In this document: positions 1-9,225 of the stretch, in pieces | Layout of the letters: every line of letters starts with the position of its first letter | Numbering within the stretch: the first letter of the stretch is position 1 | NCBI GenBank assembly: GCA_044224515.1 | Contig: JBGAKH010000003.1 | Coordinates: forward strand, 248,001-312,000 | DNA length: 64,000 nt | Direction of reading: 5' to 3' | Source: JBBATK01 sp044224515 | GTDB taxonomy: Bacteria > Bacteroidota > Ignavibacteria > Kapaibacteriales > NICIL-2 | Translations under genes and position numbers: made by a program | The notes under the pieces: model-generated | Told to the model about the DNA's origin: nothing | Database searches by the model: none | What the model saw: the letters and a program-made list of their open reading frames with translations, nothing else

Positions 1-799
1 CGTGACGAGCCCAAAGATGCTCCATACCTTCCGCAAGGAGGATCTCCAGCGAAGTTTCCAGAGCACAAATCAAACTAATAGCAGGCGTCCACGGCGTCGT
101 GTCCTGCATTGCCGACGCACGCGCTTTGCGGAGGTCGAAATAGTAACACGGTATTGTTGCCTCTTCGCTTTTAGCGAAGGCGCGTGGACTTAAGCTCAGC
201 ATTGCCAAGCCCGGAGGAAGCATAAATCCTTTTTGAGAGCCGGATACAACCACATCCAATCCCCATGCGTCCATGTGCAACTCATGTGCACAAAGAGATG
301 AAATACTGTCGACACACACCAGAGCATCGCTTTTTTGATGTACGACCTCTGCCAGACTTTTGATATCACTGAAAGTGCCGGTCGAGGTTTCGCTGTGCAC
401 CATCCATACCTGTTGGATGTTCGGATGCGACTCCAATGCCGCATGAAGGTGCTGCACCTCCGCAGCCATACCCCATGGCACGCGGATATCGACTACCTCA
501 TAACCGAATATTTGCAGCATGTCAACCCAGCGTTGTGCAAACTTGCCATTGTTAAGCACCAGTGCTTTTTCGCCAGGACGTCCCAACGAGCACATGGCGG
601 CTTCAATAGCTCCGGTACCGGAACAACTTAGTACAAGCACGAGCTCGGACGTGCCAAAGACCTGTTGCAGACCCGGTTGAATACGTCGAAACACGCCCTG
701 TGCTTCAACACTGCGATGGTGGAGTATAGGGCGCGCCAAGACATCCAGTATAGCTTGAGGAATTGGAGTTGGCCCCGGAGTAAAGAGGTGTTCTGACAT
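1..799 (-). CDS. Class V (serine-pyruvate/alanine-glyoxylate type) aminotransferase, 3' end missing
   Basis: This gene reads leftward and leaves the window, so only its first 266 codons are present. The ATG at 797-799 opens with MSEHLFTPGPTPIP, the usual start of alanine-glyoxylate/serine-pyruvate aminotransferases of PLP fold type I. A cofactor-phosphate segment (SCSGTGAIEAA, residues 59-69), an aspartate of the pyridine-N contact (VCVDSISS, near 164) and the Schiff-base lysine K190 in SGSQKGF are all visible. The family moves an amino group from serine, alanine or a related donor to glyoxylate or another 2-oxo acid in the cytoplasm; the exact substrate cannot be told. It starts 24 bases after the stop of the small membrane protein at 824-1288 on the same strand, so the two may be cotranscribed. 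The missing end is due only to the window border. Confidence 0.9.
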   Translation of the reverse strand, partial: MSEHLFTPGPTPIPQAILDVLARPILHHRSVEAQGVFRRIQPGLQQVFGTSELVLVLSCSGTGAIEAAMCSLGRPGEKALVLNNGKFAQRWVDMLQIFGYEVVDIRVPWGMAAEVQHLHAALESHPNIQQVWMVHSETSTGTFSDIKSLAEVVHQKSDALVCVDSISSLCAHELHMDAWGLDVVVSGSQKGFMLPPGLAMLSLSPRAFAKSEEATIPCYYFDLRKARASAMQDTTPWTPAISLICALETSLEILLAEGMEHLWARH

Positions 800-823
800 G
801 CGCGGTGTTTCGGAGACGATGCG

Positions 824-1288
824 CTAGAAGCGCATGCGGCGTGATTGAAATGTAAATCGCTGCTCTTCTTCTTTCATTTGCTTGGCAAAGTCGTTGAACA
901 AAGACCAGTAGATGTCTTTGGCATCCAGGTTCTTCCAAAAGTAGTTGCTTTGATAGCAGGCCAATACATAGGAGCCGAACATGTAATGTGCGACTTCTCG
1001 ACGTATGAGACCGGAATTCAGCATCAATGCCACTTCTTCAAGGAGACCCAATAAGTCACGTTTGTCTGCCGGCGACATTGTGGCAAGTTCGGGCGCATCG
1101 CGCAGCGCAAGATCTGTAAGACGCTTGAAGATTTCGTTCTCCTTTAGGCGACGTCGAATCTGAACAAACTGGTCGGCGCGTTTTTGTCGACCTTGTCGAC
1201 GAAACTCCAGCAAACCGTTGATGAAGGTGAACAGCGCAAGCGCAGAACCCAAAACGATAGCAAAGTCTTTTAATACGGAGAGTTCCAT
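824..1288 (-). CDS. Small membrane-anchored protein of unknown function
   Basis: A 154-residue protein with one predicted N-terminal membrane segment (about residues 7-27, ending INGLLEF), followed by a very basic stretch (RRQGRQKRADQ), so the bulk is probably cytoplasmic. The rest looks helical and charged, with aromatic-rich YMFGSYVLACYQSNYFW near residues 103-119. The arrangement resembles small DUF4760-like proteins, but I do not firmly recognise the family. It precedes the class V aminotransferase by 24 bases on the same strand. No catalytic motif is visible and no function is proposed. Confidence 0.65.
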   Translation of the reverse strand: MELSVLKDFAIVLGSALALFTFINGLLEFRRQGRQKRADQFVQIRRRLKENEIFKRLTDLALRDAPELATMSPADKRDLLGLLEEVALMLNSGLIRREVAHYMFGSYVLACYQSNYFWKNLDAKDIYWSLFNDFAKQMKEEEQRFTFQSRRMRF

Positions 1289-1335
1289 GCTCTACTAGCA
1301 CACGGTGAAATGATCAAACAAAGCTTGACAATATA

Positions 1336-1363
1336 TTGAACGAACGATGAGAAAAAATACCTT
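1336..1363 (+). promoter_or_regulatory. Candidate promoter for the M16 protease operon
   Basis: TTG at 1336-1338, a 19-base spacer and TACCTT at 1358-1363, about 75 bases before the protease ATG. The spacing equals that of candidate promoters before the tRNA-Glu and two T9SS genes in this window. Pattern match only; the -10 element is the weakest of the set. Confidence 0.3.
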
Positions 1364-1440
1364 CTTGTCCGCTGCGCCCATAACCCGCATATTGCAAATC
1401 ATTTCGTTTTCATTTTTCGTCCATCCATCCGGATTACAGC

Positions 1441-4365
1441 ATGAAACCTGCTTTCTTGGGTTTGGCACTCAGCCTCTTCGCATCGATTTCCGCAATGGCG
1501 CAATATACAGTTGAACAGCATCGTTCCGGTGCATTAAGCTACGAGTCGGTGACCAATGATCACCTGGGAGTACGCAAATACGTGCTCAAAAACGGATTGA
1601 CCGTTTACACAAGCGTTCAACGTGATGAACCGCGTATTCAAACCCTGATCAGCGTGCGGACGGGAAGTGCCAACGACCCTTCGAATGCCACCGGTTTAGC
1701 TCACTATCTTGAGCACATGCTCTTTAAAGGAACCGATCGCTACGGCACTGCAGATTTTGCCAAGGAGCAGCCATTGATTGCACGTATTGAGGAGTTGTTT
1801 GAGACCTATCGTCAAACGCGTGACTCACTGCAACGAAAGAGCATCTACCACCAAATCGATTCCCTGTCGGGAATTGCCGCAACGTTTGCTATTCCGGGTG
1901 AATACGACCGAATGACAAAGCGCATGGGTGCGACCGGAACAAATGCTCACACATCGAACGACGAAACGGTGTATGAAAACAACATACCCCGCAATCAGTT
2001 TGAGCGCTGGGTTAGCCTCGAAGCAGAGCGCTTCCGCAAGCCCGTGTTGCGACTCTTTCATACCGAGTTGGAAGCTGTGTATGAAGAGAAGAATCGCGGG
2101 ATGGACAACGATCCGCGTCTCGTCAACGAAGCACTAATGGAAGCCGTATTCCCCAAGCATCCTTATGGTACACAAACCACGATCGGTACCATCGAGCACT
2201 TAAAGAATCCTTCCATGCGAGAGATTCGCAAATACTATGACACGTACTATGTGCCGAACAACATGGCAATCATCTTGGTAGGTGACCTCGATCCGGATGC
2301 ATGCGTGGCAATGATTGAGAAAGCCTTCGAGGGACTTCCTTCAAAGCCTTTGCCTCCGGCAAAGCACATTGTCGAAGATCCCATTACTTCTCCCATCGTT
2401 CGTGAACTTGCCAGCCCTGCGGCCGAAACGGTTTCCTTTGCGTTCCGCTTCCCCGGTGCCGGTGCCAAGGAGCTCAATTTACTGACGATGTGTGATATGC
2501 TTCTGGCAAATAGCTCGGCCGGACTCATAGACCTCAACCTTGTGCAGAAGCAAAAAGTACTCAGCGCTTCCTGTAGTCCGCAATTCATGAAAGACTACAG
2601 CTTGCACAGATTCTCCGTTACGCCTCGTCGCGGTCAGAAATTGGAAGATGCTCGAGACCTCGTGCTCGCTCAGATCGAAGAGCTCAAACAAGGGAACTTT
2701 AGTGATGCTACGTTGAAGGCCGTCGTCAATGACTTGCGCATTACGCACCTGAAGCAAATGGAAGAAATTGACAATCGGGCAGGCATCATCTCACGAACCT
2801 TCATTCTTGGTGAAGAGTGGAAAGACTTCATTTCACAGCTCGATGCACTGAGCGCGTTGACGAAGAACGATATCGTGGAGTTCGCAAAGAAGAGCTATAG
2901 CAACAACTATGCTATCGTCTTCAAACGGAACGGTGAAAAGAAAGTTGAGAAAGTTGTAAAGCCTGAGATCACGGCTGTAAAGATCAACAGCGACAAGCAA
3001 TCGGATTTTGCCACGAAGATTTTGGCAATGCCTGTGGCGCGCATCGAACCAAAGTTCAGCGATTTCTCAAAAGATATTACTCGACGTAGTCTCAGCAACG
3101 GTGCCGAATTGCTCCACGTCAAGAACACAGAGAACAGCCTCTATAATCTAAATTTTGTATGGGACTACGGTACACGCCACAACACGAAGTATAGCACGGC
3201 TATGCAGTACCTAGATTTTATTGGAGCAGGCATGCTCGGTGCTGCAGATCTCAAAACGAAACTCTACGAACTGGGTTGTTCGATTCGAGTCTCCGCAAGT
3301 ACAGACGCGATGACCGTTGAACTCAGTGGCAGCGCCGAGAACTTGGTGCCCGCGCTGCAACTCATCGATATGAAGTTCACGATGCCAAAGGCAGATACAG
3401 CAGCTCTCAAGTTGCTTGTGGACGGCATCATAAAGCAACGCTCGAATGTCAAGAAAAACAAGAATGTCATCCTCAACCAGGCTCTGCTGAACTACGCTAC
3501 CTATGGCAAGCGCAATCCTTTTACGACAATTCAATCCGAACAAGAGTTGCGCAAGTTGACGGCAGACGACTTGTTGAGTCTCATAAAGCAATTGAATGGG
3601 ATTCAACACAAGATCGAATACTATGGTCCGCAAGATGTTGAAGATGTCAAGAAGATTGTAGAGGCTAATCATACCATGCCTAAGAGCCTTGAGAAACTTC
3701 AAGAACCAGAACCCTTTGTAATGCAGGATAATGCAAAGGGCATCGTGTACTTTCTTGATTTCGACATGGTACAGGCCGAAGTGTTGATGCGCATAAAAAC
3801 AGATCAAGTCTATAGCACGAAGAATTCTTCGTTTAGTCGCATCTACAATGAGTACATGGGTGGTTTGTCAGGCGTTGTCTTCCAGACTATTCGCGAATCC
3901 AAAGCCTTGGCATACTCTGTTTCAGCAGGATTTATGCCGCCTCGCAAGGTGAATGATCCCTATTACTTTGTTGGTTATGTCGGCACGCAAGCCGATAAGT
4001 TACCGGAGGCTTTAACAGCTATGCATGAGGTCTTGAAGACCATTCCACACAATGAGTCTACGTATGCAAACGCTCGACAAAGCGTCATTGAGAAAATGGA
4101 AGCGGATCGTGTAACGAAGATGGGACTCATCCAACAGTACGACAATCTGCGTCGTTTGGGTTTGGATAGAGATGTGCGACCCGAGCTGTACTCCATCATC
4201 CCTACCATTAGTTTGGATGATTTGCAGCGCTTGCGTGACGAAAAATTGGGCGACAAGAAGTTTACTATTGTAGTGATGGGCTCCAAGTCGCGTATTAAGA
4301 AGGAAGACCTTGAAAAGTATGGTGAAGTTCAAACACTGACTTTAGAGGACGTTTTTGGTTATTAA
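1441..4365 (+). CDS. M16 family zinc peptidase, two-module secreted form
   Basis: A 974-residue M16 (pitrilysin/insulinase) metallopeptidase. Residues 1-20 form a signal peptide ending AMA, so it works in the cell envelope. The inverted zinc motif HxxEH is at residues 88-92 (HYLEH), with the further Glu-rich helix (LEAVYEEKNRGM) supplying the expected third ligand. A second M16 module occupies roughly residues 540-970 without a second HxxEH, the usual pattern where active and inactive halves enclose a chamber for peptides. Length fits the long bacterial family. The start is an ATG directly before the signal peptide. A CoA-transferase gene follows after only 15 bases, implying cotranscription although no functional link is obvious. 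Substrate is unknown; extracytoplasmic peptide degradation is the family-based guess. Confidence 0.93.
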   Translation: MKPAFLGLALSLFASISAMAQYTVEQHRSGALSYESVTNDHLGVRKYVLKNGLTVYTSVQRDEPRIQTLISVRTGSANDPSNATGLAHYLEHMLFKGTDRYGTADFAKEQPLIARIEELFETYRQTRDSLQRKSIYHQIDSLSGIAATFAIPGEYDRMTKRMGATGTNAHTSNDETVYENNIPRNQFERWVSLEAERFRKPVLRLFHTELEAVYEEKNRGMDNDPRLVNEALMEAVFPKHPYGTQTTIGTIEHLKNPSMREIRKYYDTYYVPNNMAIILVGDLDPDACVAMIEKAFEGLPSKPLPPAKHIVEDPITSPIVRELASPAAETVSFAFRFPGAGAKELNLLTMCDMLLANSSAGLIDLNLVQKQKVLSASCSPQFMKDYSLHRFSVTPRRGQKLEDARDLVLAQIEELKQGNFSDATLKAVVNDLRITHLKQMEEIDNRAGIISRTFILGEEWKDFISQLDALSALTKNDIVEFAKKSYSNNYAIVFKRNGEKKVEKVVKPEITAVKINSDKQSDFATKILAMPVARIEPKFSDFSKDITRRSLSNGAELLHVKNTENSLYNLNFVWDYGTRHNTKYSTAMQYLDFIGAGMLGAADLKTKLYELGCSIRVSASTDAMTVELSGSAENLVPALQLIDMKFTMPKADTAALKLLVDGIIKQRSNVKKNKNVILNQALLNYATYGKRNPFTTIQSEQELRKLTADDLLSLIKQLNGIQHKIEYYGPQDVEDVKKIVEANHTMPKSLEKLQEPEPFVMQDNAKGIVYFLDFDMVQAEVLMRIKTDQVYSTKNSSFSRIYNEYMGGLSGVVFQTIRESKALAYSVSAGFMPPRKVNDPYYFVGYVGTQADKLPEALTAMHEVLKTIPHNESTYANARQSVIEKMEADRVTKMGLIQQYDNLRRLGLDRDVRPELYSIIPTISLDDLQRLRDEKLGDKKFTIVVMGSKSRIKKEDLEKYGEVQTLTLEDVFGY

Positions 4366-4380
4366 TGCGAAGGTATTGTT

Positions 4381-5652
4381 ATGAAAATCGTTAGTGCTGA
4401 AGAAGCCGTCAAGTCCATTCGCTCCGGTGATCGTGTGTTTATTCACTCCGTAGCGGCAGCTCCTCAGCAGCTTATCCAGGCGATGACCCAACGGGCTCCG
4501 GAATTGCGGAATGTTGAAGTCATTCACCTGCACACCGAAGGTCCCGCTCCCTATGCAGCGGAAGAATGTAAAGAGAGTTTTAAAGTTCATGCACTGTTTA
4601 CAGGTGCAAATGTTCGACCCGCAATGAGAGTCGGACGGGCTGATTACATCCCTGTTTTTTTGTCCGAAGTACCCTTGCTCTTTCGTCGTAAAGTTCTGCC
4701 CTTAGATGTCGTGCTCGTCCAAGTTTCACCACCTGATCGTCACGGCTACTGCTCTTTAGGTGTATCAGTTGAGGCAACGTTGGCAGCGGTACAAACTGCT
4801 CGTCACGTGATCGCGCAGATTAATCCGCATATGCCTCGCTCCTTGGGTGATGGCAATATTCACATTTCACAGTTTCATGCTCTTACTGCAGTGGACCAGC
4901 CGATTCCTGAAGCTGCCTACACTGCACCGAACGAGATCGAGGAAGCTATCGGTAGACACGTTGCTGAATTGGTTGAAGACGGCGCAACGTTGCAAATGGG
5001 CATCGGTGCTATTCCAAATGCCGTGCTCCGTTACTTGCATAATCACAAGGATCTTGGCATACACACTGAGATGTTTTCTGATGGTGCCATTGAGCTGGTT
5101 GAAAAAGGAGTTGTGACCAATAGGCTAAAAAAGAAACACTCGTACAAAACTGTTGCAGGTTTTGTGATGGGATCGAAGAAACTATACGATTTTATCGATG
5201 ACAATCCCGGTGTGCTGTTGCTCGATATTGCTTATGTAAACAGCACGCGCGTTATTGAGCAGAACCCTAAAGTGACTGCTATAAATAGCGCCATCGAAGT
5301 GGATGTTAGCGGACAAGTCTGTGCCGATTCAATTGGGTCTCATATTTATTCCGGTGTCGGCGGTCAAATGGATTTTATTCGCGGAGCTTCACTCTGCGAA
5401 GACGGAAAGCCGATCATTGCGTTGCCTTCAATTACCAGTAAAGGAGAATCGCGCATCGTATGCAACCTTAAGCAAGGTGCGGGTGTTGTCACAACTCGTG
5501 CGCACGTACACTACGTTGTCACTGAATACGGCGCAGTGAACCTCTACGGAAAGAACATGCGAGATCGCGCAAAGCTCTTGATAAATATAGCCCATCCGGA
5601 TCATCGAGAGCGGTTGTCTCGCGAGGTGTTTGAGTGCTTTGGTTTCGATTGA
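4381..5652 (+). CDS. Acetyl-CoA hydrolase/CoA-transferase family protein (4-hydroxybutyrate CoA-transferase-like)
   Basis: A 423-residue cytoplasmic CoA-transferase of the acetyl-CoA hydrolase/transferase (Cat1/AbfT) family. Such enzymes swap CoA between acyl-CoA and a free acid through a glutamyl-CoA intermediate; the catalytic glutamate is expected in HTEMFSDG (about residue 237). Oxyanion and CoA-site features such as GIGAIPNAV and GVGGQMDFIRGA are present. The second is the motif shared with 4-hydroxybutyrate and butyrate CoA-transferases, so this subgroup is likelier than succinyl-CoA:acetate transferases. A GAAGGT ribosome site lies seven bases before the ATG. It follows the M16 peptidase by 15 bases, probably in one transcript. 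The actual acyl substrate cannot be read from sequence. Confidence 0.92.
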   Translation: MKIVSAEEAVKSIRSGDRVFIHSVAAAPQQLIQAMTQRAPELRNVEVIHLHTEGPAPYAAEECKESFKVHALFTGANVRPAMRVGRADYIPVFLSEVPLLFRRKVLPLDVVLVQVSPPDRHGYCSLGVSVEATLAAVQTARHVIAQINPHMPRSLGDGNIHISQFHALTAVDQPIPEAAYTAPNEIEEAIGRHVAELVEDGATLQMGIGAIPNAVLRYLHNHKDLGIHTEMFSDGAIELVEKGVVTNRLKKKHSYKTVAGFVMGSKKLYDFIDDNPGVLLLDIAYVNSTRVIEQNPKVTAINSAIEVDVSGQVCADSIGSHIYSGVGGQMDFIRGASLCEDGKPIIALPSITSKGESRIVCNLKQGAGVVTTRAHVHYVVTEYGAVNLYGKNMRDRAKLLINIAHPDHRERLSREVFECFGFD

Positions 5653-5807
5653 GAGTCATTCAATGCAGAGATATGTTGCTCGCCATAGTACTCACATAAA
5701 GCCTATTTTTTACTCTGAAAATTAGGGTCGCTGTTAATCTGCTGTTAAAGACTAAGCGCTGCATGCAGGAGCTTCGGAAGTTGTGAATTCACAAATTGGA
5801 GTCCTTT

Positions 5808-7229
5808 ATGCAGCGCTTCTTTTTTTGTTTAGTAATCTGTGCCGGAACACTCCTCTCTAAACCGGCATCGAACACCGGTCGCGAGTTTTGGGTGTGTTTT
5901 GATCAGAATTATCGAGAATCGGCAGACTCTCTTCCCACATTCAAGCACGTAAATAATACAAAGGTCACACAGCCTCACGGCTATCTAAAGCCCGAGGAGT
6001 ATAAGCTGTCGCTGTTACCACAGACCACAGACCCCTTGAATCTGAATCTTGTTGTATCGGCGAGTACACAAACTGAGGTGCATGTTGAATGCGCAAAGCT
6101 CAATATTGATCGACGCCTACAATTGAAGGCAGGTACAACGGAGCTGATTGCGTTTCCGGAAATCGCTGCGCTATGCAGTCCGGGTATTCACAAGGGAGCA
6201 GGTATACACGTGACGTCTACGGCGGATGTCAATGTCGTCGCGATGAATCATCGTTTTCAAACGACCGACAGTTACGGTGCGTTACCGATTGAGCAACTCG
6301 GTACAGAGTACATTTTGAGCTGTTACGACAAGCTAAGTAATGACCTTCACGCACAAGCCTCCGTAGTAGCCACGGCAGATGCAACGACACTGAGCATCGA
6401 TCTTGCCAAGGGAGTGCTGATTCAAGGGTACACAGGATCATCGCTTCAGATCACACTCAACAAAGGCGAAGTTTTTCACCTGAGTCCGGTTATCACGGAG
6501 CTTGGTACTTGCGATTTAAGCGGTACGCGCATTCGCAGTTCTAAGAACGTTGCTGTGTTCAGCGGACACACCTGTGCCTACGTTCCTGCTCAAATCGCCG
6601 CTGCCAATGTGTTGGTAGAGCAGCTCCATCCGCTAACACAGTGGGGAAGTCGCTTCGTCTGTCAGTCGCTGCCCGGTCGAATGGAATACACGCTGCGCAT
6701 TGTGGCTGCCGAAGAAGGGACCGAAATTTCGTATCGCTATGGTGATGGTATAGTGCGTCGTACGCTCGCTGCATCGGAGTATCTGGATATACCAAGAATG
6801 CGCGGCAATGTTGTGTTGAACTCTTCCAAGAGTATTCAAGTCATGCAGTTCTCGCAAGGCTATCGGACAGGAGATAGTGTTGGAGATCCGTGTATGATTA
6901 CCGTGCGGCCAATCGAGCGCTACGAAAGAAGCTACCTTGTTGAGTCAGGTGGACTGCAGAAAGCACTAGGCTCTTTGGCTGACGACTCATGGAAGCACAT
7001 GGTGTTGCTTTGTGTGCCGACAAAAGACATTGCATCGCTCACTCTCAACGGACGTTCGGTCGACGCGAGTCTCTTTGAGAAAACCGATGGTGAATACTCA
7101 GTAGCGGGTCTTCAGCTACAGTTGAGCGAGGGAGTGGCAGCGTTTAGTTGTAGTTCGCCATTCTCCCTTTTGCAATATGGCTATGGCATGAAGGAAGCTT
7201 CATTCGACTCATATGGACACGGCTGGTAG
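5808..7229 (+). CDS. Secreted IgGFc-binding-domain-like protein without T9SS tail
   Basis: A 473-residue exported protein. I start it at the ATG at 5808, which has GGAG at the right distance, rather than the TTG four codons earlier. Residues 1-18 form a signal peptide, followed by GREFWVCF, the opening of the IgGFc-binding-like N-terminal domain seen again in the 1383-residue protein at 30908. Shared landmarks are the LGTEY segment, DLSGTRIRSSKNVAVFSGH and a closing YGYG segment. The name comes from similarity to human FcGBP; the role in these bacteria is unknown. Unlike its larger relative it stops just after this domain (DSYGHGW) and has no T9SS sorting domain, so it may be periplasmic, attached to a partner, or exported by another route. 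Confidence 0.8.
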   Translation: MQRFFFCLVICAGTLLSKPASNTGREFWVCFDQNYRESADSLPTFKHVNNTKVTQPHGYLKPEEYKLSLLPQTTDPLNLNLVVSASTQTEVHVECAKLNIDRRLQLKAGTTELIAFPEIAALCSPGIHKGAGIHVTSTADVNVVAMNHRFQTTDSYGALPIEQLGTEYILSCYDKLSNDLHAQASVVATADATTLSIDLAKGVLIQGYTGSSLQITLNKGEVFHLSPVITELGTCDLSGTRIRSSKNVAVFSGHTCAYVPAQIAAANVLVEQLHPLTQWGSRFVCQSLPGRMEYTLRIVAAEEGTEISYRYGDGIVRRTLAASEYLDIPRMRGNVVLNSSKSIQVMQFSQGYRTGDSVGDPCMITVRPIERYERSYLVESGGLQKALGSLADDSWKHMVLLCVPTKDIASLTLNGRSVDASLFEKTDGEYSVAGLQLQLSEGVAAFSCSSPFSLLQYGYGMKEASFDSYGHGW

Positions 7230-7254
7230 GCAGCGTTTTCAGCGTTAACTCGAG

Positions 7255-7782
7255 TTAGATATGCTTGGTTTGATCTTTAACCAGAGCTGAAGGCGCGAAC
7301 TCGTTGATTGCCAGTCTCAGCTCTTCAGGATGTTGTGTTCCAAGAAGTAGTTTCTTGCCGTCGCTAAAAACAATTTGCAAGCCCTGATTGCCTTTGACAT
7401 TCAGGGCTTTTCCTTTGCCCATCAAGCCCATTCTGTAGCCCCATCCGCCGTACTCGACAATAGGGGAGTATTGTCGAACATAGAGCTCGCTTATTTCGCC
7501 GTAGTCGATGTTTCGTTCTCGACGAATGAAGGGAGGGTATCGGAATGACACCCCTTGAGCGTCCAGCCGCAATTCAAGTTCCGAAGACCAAACCAACAGA
7601 TTGATCGATAGCAAAAGAAGACTCAGTACGATCAACAATCCATCCGGAGCAGGATGGGTGCCGATTGGTGTGCCCATTATGAGTTGCAACACGATAGCGT
7701 ACGCAATGATGGCATCTACAACACCGATCAGTGTCCAAAGCCACCAAGAACGAAAGTTCTGCTTCTCCGAGTAGGTGTTCAT
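7255..7782 (-). CDS. Two-helix membrane protein with PH-like cytoplasmic domain
   Basis: A 175-residue protein with two hydrophobic segments (about residues 12-36 and 47-65) followed by a soluble tail that reads as a small beta-rich domain: LRLDAQGVSFRYPPF, then ISELYVRQY, GYRMGLMGKGKALNVKG and LGTQHPEELRLAI. The order recalls bacterial membrane PH-like domains, in which the closing helix carries a PEEL/PEEF segment. The open frame extends upstream to 7845, but that extension would include the transcription terminator of the preceding lipoprotein gene, so the ATG at 7782 is chosen. No strong ribosome site precedes it. Function unknown. Confidence 0.7.
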   Translation of the reverse strand: MNTYSEKQNFRSWWLWTLIGVVDAIIAYAIVLQLIMGTPIGTHPAPDGLLIVLSLLLLSINLLVWSSELELRLDAQGVSFRYPPFIRRERNIDYGEISELYVRQYSPIVEYGGWGYRMGLMGKGKALNVKGNQGLQIVFSDGKKLLLGTQHPEELRLAINEFAPSALVKDQTKHI

Positions 7783-7799
7783 GGTTGTATGGGTTGGAT

Positions 7800-7830
7800 A
7801 AAAAAAAGCGCGTCGCAGAGCGACGCGCTT
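7800..7830 (-). terminator. Intrinsic terminator after the lipoprotein gene
   Basis: Perfect 10-base stem (AAGCGCGTCG paired with CGACGCGCTT, 7806-7830) with a five-base loop and a T run on the minus strand. It lies 52 bases past the lipoprotein stop. Confidence 0.9.
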
Positions 7831-7881
7831 GAACAAAAACGGCATGAGGATGCTTCAAGTACTCTTGCGTTCGCGATCTGC

Positions 7882-8898
7882 TTACTTGAATTGGAAGCTG
7901 GAAATACACTTGTTAAAGACCGGTAGATATTTGTCTTCCTCTGCTTTGTTCCATGTTACAAAGACGCGATAGAGACGTGCATCTTTTACACAGAGATAGG
8001 CATTGCGACCAATTCCTGCAGCCGGGCTATAACTGAACATGTATGCTTTCTGTCCGCCCAGTGTCGTAGCTTTTTGCGAAGAGCCTCCGAATTGCGCTTT
8101 GTTTTCATTGGCAATCTTATCGAGGTTGCTTTGCTTTGCAGCGTCGATAATATCTACTTGAATCGTACAGTCCAGACGATCACCCAAGTACTGCGATCCA
8201 CCGATAGCGCCACTTGCTTTCACGCCTTTAGCACGGAAGTTGTCCGGGATGCTGATCGTGTAGCCATTGCCCGGAGCGCTTACCAAGTTCTGTGAAGGTG
8301 GTTCCGGTTCTTTCTTGACGGTATCAATTTTCGCTTCCTTTTGTTTGGTAGGACCGGCGCAGGTGAAGGTCTTGATGATTTCATCGATCTGCGGAGCGTA
8401 GGCTTCATATGTGCCTCCGAAAGCGGAGAACTCAAGGGTTGTCAAGACAGTGTCCTTGAGCGTGTAGTATTTAAAGCCCTTGAACTTACCGTCTTGAGCG
8501 TCCGCACTAAAGCTGAGCTTTGTCGCTTCTTGGCCTCCAAGAGTAGCCTTTTCAACAGGAGCATAGGCTTCTGCAGAAAAGATTTTGTCTTCAGCGATGA
8601 ACTGATCCAAAGTCATGTCTTTCAAAGAAGCGATCTTCACGTCCAACTTCGCACCGGCAGCACCTTCCTTGAAATCAAGGAATCGAGATTCAGTCTCAGG
8701 GTTCGACAGTACAAGGAAGCGCTCACCCGAAGATTTTTTCACGGTCCAGTTCTTCGGATAATGAACGGACATGCCGCAACTTGCGTCGGTGTATGTGTCC
8801 ATACCATCAATCTTCGACGGTTCAATCTTCTTCTCTGAGCAACTGACGAGTAGCACCAATGCCAACCCAAGTAGGTATCGCGATGCTCTGTTTTTCAT
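7882..8898 (-). CDS. Exported lipoprotein with two PsbP/DUF1795-like repeats
   Basis: A 338-residue lipoprotein. The ATG at 8898 is preceded by GGAG and starts a signal peptide ending in the lipobox LVSC (C20); the upstream extension of the frame to 9033 is not used. Two halves share a layout: residues about 35-180 (YTDASCGMSVHYPKNW, then TLGGQEATKLSFSA, closing in IDEIIKTFTC) and residues about 205-338 (GNGYTISIPDNF, then TLGGQKAYMFSYS, closing in NKCISSFQFK). This points to an internal duplication joined by a Lys/Pro linker. The fold is like PsbP/DUF1795 proteins, which bind at membrane surfaces; the biological role is unknown. A terminator follows, so it is probably monocistronic. Confidence 0.8.
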   Translation of the reverse strand: MKNRASRYLLGLALVLLVSCSEKKIEPSKIDGMDTYTDASCGMSVHYPKNWTVKKSSGERFLVLSNPETESRFLDFKEGAAGAKLDVKIASLKDMTLDQFIAEDKIFSAEAYAPVEKATLGGQEATKLSFSADAQDGKFKGFKYYTLKDTVLTTLEFSAFGGTYEAYAPQIDEIIKTFTCAGPTKQKEAKIDTVKKEPEPPSQNLVSAPGNGYTISIPDNFRAKGVKASGAIGGSQYLGDRLDCTIQVDIIDAAKQSNLDKIANENKAQFGGSSQKATTLGGQKAYMFSYSPAAGIGRNAYLCVKDARLYRVFVTWNKAEEDKYLPVFNKCISSFQFK

Positions 8899-9225
8899 AC
8901 AAAATCTCCGTAGGTAAAAGTGAAAGGTGTTGTCAGCTTTCATGATGGTTATCTCACGATTCGACGTGACAGCCATCATAATGTGGAGAAAACTACTAAA
9001 AAGCCTACAATTCGGAGAGATAAAATGTCGCAACTAAGGCTTCATATAGGCTGTGTAAGTGTCGGGAAGACCGGCTGTTGTTCACCCATTCCGGCAGTGT
9101 CAACAGAGTAGGAAAGAGTAACCCATTGGTCCACCATGGACTGCGCCATGGAGGATGCCGGCGCATGAAGCACGGGATGGCCACCTACAAATAGCGTATT
9201 TTTGAAGACACCACCCTGATAAGCA
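8899..9225. other. Intergenic region between divergent genes, with a dyad
   Basis: No credible gene. It must hold the start regions of the lipoprotein gene (left) and the methyltransferase gene (right). An interrupted inverted repeat lies at 8942-8979: outer arms ATGATGG/CCATCAT and inner arms TCACG/CGTGA around six bases. It could be an operator or leader hairpin for the lipoprotein mRNA. Confidence 0.4.
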
